Source: an uncultured Flavobacteriales bacterium (GTDB lineage Bacteria > Bacteroidota > Bacteroidia > Flavobacteriales_D > Sanyastnellaceae). From it: 64,000 bases of DNA. Of this stretch, positions 61,783-64,000 are shown piece by piece. The DNA lies in assembly GCA_938074325.1 (NCBI GenBank), contig CALJFZ010000009.1, positions 1-64,000 of the forward strand, in the 5' to 3' direction. Made by a program: the position numbers and the translations under genes. Numbering within the stretch: the stretch's first letter is position 1; each line of letters begins with the position of its first letter. The notes under the pieces were generated by a model. That model had not been told where the DNA came from and made no database searches. It saw only the letters and a list, made by a program, of their open reading frames with translations.

Positions 61783-63699
61783 ATGCCTGAAAATCGACTG
61801 TTAACCGCCGTATGGCTTGTGCTCCTTGCAGCACTGGGATGGACAACTCCTGCCCAAGCCCAAGCAGACGGAATCGGTTGCACCGATGTCTGGGCGTGCA
61901 ACTTCGATCCACTCGCCACGGAAGACGACGGAAGTTGCGACTACCAAAGCTGCATTGGCTGCACAAACCAATACGCTTGCAACTACGATACCGGTGCCAT
62001 CTACAACGACGGCTCGTGTGAATACCTCAGTTGCGTGGGCTGCATGGTTGCAGCAGCGTGCAACTTCGATCCTGAAGCCTTGATCCCCAACCAAGCCGCA
62101 TGCGATTTTGAATCGTGTGTAGGCTGCACCGACTTCACGGCTTGCTCTTACGATCCGGAAGCCACCCTCAGCGATCCAAGTCAATGCACCTATCCCCTGC
62201 CCAACCTCGACTGTGCCGGGAATCCCACAGGCTGCGGGGGCTGTGAGCCGATTTTCGTGACCGACTACAGCGCGGTCAGTGTCGAATGCGCCGACGCACT
62301 TCCACTGGAGCCCATTGGAGACATGCTTGCCGTTTCCGGTTGCAGCGACGACACCTTGGACGTCAGCACCTTTGTTATCGACGCCTCAGCGGACTACACC
62401 TTGAATGTGGGTACGACAGCCGATGGGATTGGTCCCGACGGTGCGATTCGTGTCTTCGGATTGACAGCGCTTGGATTGGCCAATTCCGATTACTTCGTGG
62501 AGACCTATCCCTTGCTTGTTTCCCGTTATGCCAATGGAGTCGCCGTTGTGAACGGCCAAGTGCAAAACACCCTGAACCCCAACCTTGTATGGAACGTCCA
62601 CTTGGTACTGGAAGACCCCCGTTCAGGCGAAGAGTGGTTGTCAGAAAGCCCAAGCCACGGCTTTGTCACTGCATTCGGTTGCAGCATGGATACAGCCAAT
62701 ACCACGACCTACCGTTTGAACAGCGAGCATTCCTTCCTCATCGGTGCCGGCGGATATGAGGGCTCCTACCTCCAACTTTCGCACATGCCATTCAACGAAA
62801 GCAAGCGCTTCCAACTCGGAGAAGGAGGAAACAGCGTGAACTGCAATTATGGCTTCGGAGGCTGGTTTGCCTGGAGCGGTCGCGTTTTGGGAGAATCGGT
62901 CAGTGGTATGACCGGTGATTTGGTCATAGACCTCGGGGAAGACATTCATACGGAAGTGAGCTGCGGTGAAGAAATGACCATCCACTTCCACCACGCCTTG
63001 AATGAACCCTGTGGAAAGTTCACGGAAGTGGCACAAGTTTTCCAGCGCGTCGATACGGAATCTCCGGAATGGATCGACACCGAAGGTGTGTGCGCCCAGG
63101 AGGCGGCGCTGTGTTTTGATGAAATCACCGGCGAGACGACATTGCCGGCCCCGTGTGCGTTCCTGTTCGAAGACGGCTGCGGAGAAGCCGTTGATGCAAC
63201 ATGGTCGGATGCCATCGTCTTTGGCGACCCGGTCACAGCACCCGGAGAGCCCTTTGCCATTGAGCGAACGTACTCTGGAACGGATTGCACTGGAAACGTG
63301 GGTTCTTTCGTTCAGACCTTGACATTCGATGGTGAGTCCTGCCCCGAAGCGCCTTTGTCTCCTATGAAGAAACCACGCGCCGACAAAGCGCCAGCAAGCC
63401 GCCAAGCCACTGCAGAGGCCATCAACATTGAACACCCTTCCTTGCTCGGGAATTTGGCTCCGAATCCTACTTCCTCTTCATCTGTCTTGACGGTCCATGT
63501 GCCCCATGATGAACAGCTCACATTGGAAGTTTTTGATTTGACAGGCAAACGGGTACGACCGCTGCATTCCATGTTTGGAAACGACGGAACGGAACAACGT
63601 GTGCTGCTGTCAGCCGAGGGATTGGCTTCCGGGTATTACCTCGTTCGAGCAGAGTGCCAAGGTATCCGTGAGACCCTGCGTTGGGCGGTTCAGCACTGA
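61783..63699 (+). CDS. Secreted protein with Cys-rich tandem repeats and a T9SS sorting domain
   Basis: This 638-residue protein starts with a signal peptide (LLTAVWLVLLAALGWTTPAQ, cleavage near AQAQ). Residues 32-137 hold four copies of a roughly 27-residue Cys-rich motif, GC(T/M)..(A)CN(F/Y)DP.A....(G)(S)C.(Y/F), seen for example as GCTDVWACNFDPLATEDDGS and GCTNQYACNYDTGAIYNDGS. A large beta-rich region follows, with many cysteines and no motif I know. The end (NLAPNPTSSSSVLTVHV, LEVFDLTGKRVRPLHSMFGN, GLASGYYLVRAECQGIRETL) is a T9SS type-A tail. It is therefore likely secreted or attached outside. In the 123-base gap upstream I see no clear promoter. Confidence 0.75.
   Translation: MPENRLLTAVWLVLLAALGWTTPAQAQADGIGCTDVWACNFDPLATEDDGSCDYQSCIGCTNQYACNYDTGAIYNDGSCEYLSCVGCMVAAACNFDPEALIPNQAACDFESCVGCTDFTACSYDPEATLSDPSQCTYPLPNLDCAGNPTGCGGCEPIFVTDYSAVSVECADALPLEPIGDMLAVSGCSDDTLDVSTFVIDASADYTLNVGTTADGIGPDGAIRVFGLTALGLANSDYFVETYPLLVSRYANGVAVVNGQVQNTLNPNLVWNVHLVLEDPRSGEEWLSESPSHGFVTAFGCSMDTANTTTYRLNSEHSFLIGAGGYEGSYLQLSHMPFNESKRFQLGEGGNSVNCNYGFGGWFAWSGRVLGESVSGMTGDLVIDLGEDIHTEVSCGEEMTIHFHHALNEPCGKFTEVAQVFQRVDTESPEWIDTEGVCAQEAALCFDEITGETTLPAPCAFLFEDGCGEAVDATWSDAIVFGDPVTAPGEPFAIERTYSGTDCTGNVGSFVQTLTFDGESCPEAPLSPMKKPRADKAPASRQATAEAINIEHPSLLGNLAPNPTSSSSVLTVHVPHDEQLTLEVFDLTGKRVRPLHSMFGNDGTEQRVLLSAEGLASGYYLVRAECQGIRETLRWAVQH
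61876..62193 (+). repeat. Four in-frame Cys-rich repeats (about 81 bases each)
   Basis: Copies begin at residues 32, 59, 86 and 114 of the secreted protein, a step of 27 to 28 residues. All keep G-C at the start, A-C-(N/S)-(F/Y)-D in the middle and a closing cysteine; the third and fourth copies lose the DDGS part (IPNQA and LSDPS instead). Confidence 0.7.
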
Positions 63700-63764
63700 T
63701 TCCATACTTCCCAAGTGCAGCGTGGAAACGAATTGGCTTCCTCGGCTGTTGCTTCGTAAATTGA

Positions 63765-64000
63765 ATGAAAATTCGCGCCATGCGTTCAACCCTGCAATTC
63801 TTCACCCTTGCCTTTGTCCTTGTGTTCGTCCAATCCGTTGCCTTTGGACAAGAAACACTGGGAAGTGGACTTCCTTACAACCCGGACAGCGACAACAGCG
63901 GCTCCATCGACGTCAATGATCTCCTGACATTTTTGCCCTACTACGGTGAGGATTTCATCCCGACCGGTGTCATCCCCATTGCCTTCGGAGGCACCGGGGC
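63765..64000 (+). CDS. Secreted protein with a dockerin-like calcium loop (3' end beyond window)
   Basis: The frame opens at 63765 and is still open at the window edge (about 78 residues). Residues 6-25 form a signal peptide (RSTLQFFTLAFVLVFVQSVA, cleavage near FGQ). Just after it, NPDSDNSGSIDVNDLLTFLP fits the EF-hand/dockerin-type loop D-x-D-x-S-G-x-I-x-x-x-D and is followed by YYGEDFIPTGVIPIAFGGTG. In marine Bacteroidota such a short dockerin-like start commonly precedes long surface proteins; the rest is out of view. ATG at 63780 is an equally good start, giving a tighter signal peptide. Confidence 0.6.
   Translation, partial: MKIRAMRSTLQFFTLAFVLVFVQSVAFGQETLGSGLPYNPDSDNSGSIDVNDLLTFLPYYGEDFIPTGVIPIAFGGTG

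Overview
The window reads as ordinary chromosome of a member of the Bacteroidota, most likely a marine or free-living flavobacterium-like lineage. The evidence is the gliding lipoprotein GldH, proteins with type IX secretion (T9SS) C-terminal sorting domains, an IPExxxVDY-family gene between pyk and rnc, the DUF4271-hemD-rnpA neighbourhood, DUF2480, the long two-module IspG, a DksA-like protein with a degenerate zinc finger, and promoter boxes of the Bacteroidota TAnnTTTG type. By eye the DNA is more than half G+C, which produces many long antisense open frames that I do not believe. Coding density is very high: no gene-free stretch exceeds about 125 bases, and I see no transposase, integrase, phage gene or CRISPR array.

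Layout. 1-3458 (minus): a partial GbsR-like regulator, an FAD oxidoreductase, kbl and an LD-carboxypeptidase. 3521-5751 (plus): metG and tRNA-Thr(CGT). 5783-9734 (minus): a TonB-dependent receptor and asd. 9814-18128 (plus): a large lamin-tail-domain surface protein, then DUF4271, hemD, rnpA, an S41 protease and an O-antigen-ligase-like protein. 18093-19901 (minus): a GT2-GT9 fused glycosyltransferase overlapping the ligase tail-to-tail. 20007-30170 (plus, with one small minus gene): purD, membrane proteins, purQ, dxs, DUF2480, polA and two uncharacterised exported proteins. 30247-32355 (minus): an M43 metalloprotease carrying a T9SS tail. 32457-32897 (plus): a rhodanese lipoprotein. 32894-39116 (minus): recO, a second TonB-dependent receptor, holB, a PSP1-domain gene and gldH. 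39209-41143 (plus): ispG. 41145-49782 (minus): acpP-fabF-rnc-IPExxxVDY-pyk, then ileS-DksA-like-lspA. 49868-52049 (minus): mlaE-mlaF-nitroreductase. 52088-53361 (plus): a 56-residue lipoprotein and manC. 53371-56336 (minus): recX-prfB-fumC. 56420-61659: a DUF349 protein, a polysaccharide deacetylase (minus) and leuS. 61783-64000 (plus): two secreted proteins, one with a Cys-rich tandem repeat and a T9SS tail, the last cut by the window edge.

How it fits together. Most genes are housekeeping: translation (metG, ileS, leuS, prfB, tRNA-Thr, rnpA), replication and repair (polA, holB, recO, recX), isoprenoids (dxs, ispG), purines (purD, purQ), fatty acids (acpP, fabF), central carbon (pyk, fumC) and amino acids (kbl, asd). 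A second theme is the cell envelope: two TonB receptors, MlaEF lipid transport, LspA with several lipoprotein substrates, LPS/O-antigen assembly (ligase, GT2-GT9 fusion, manC), gliding/T9SS (GldH and T9SS cargo) and peptidoglycan or polysaccharide trimming enzymes.

I found no clear new defence or mobile system. The most interesting items are a perfect 12-bp inverted repeat inside the start of rnc (possible RNase III self-regulation), a GT2-GT9 fusion, a prfB gene without its usual frameshift site, several promoter-like boxes only 4-6 nt ahead of start codons (possible leaderless mRNAs), and a few uncharacterised exported proteins.
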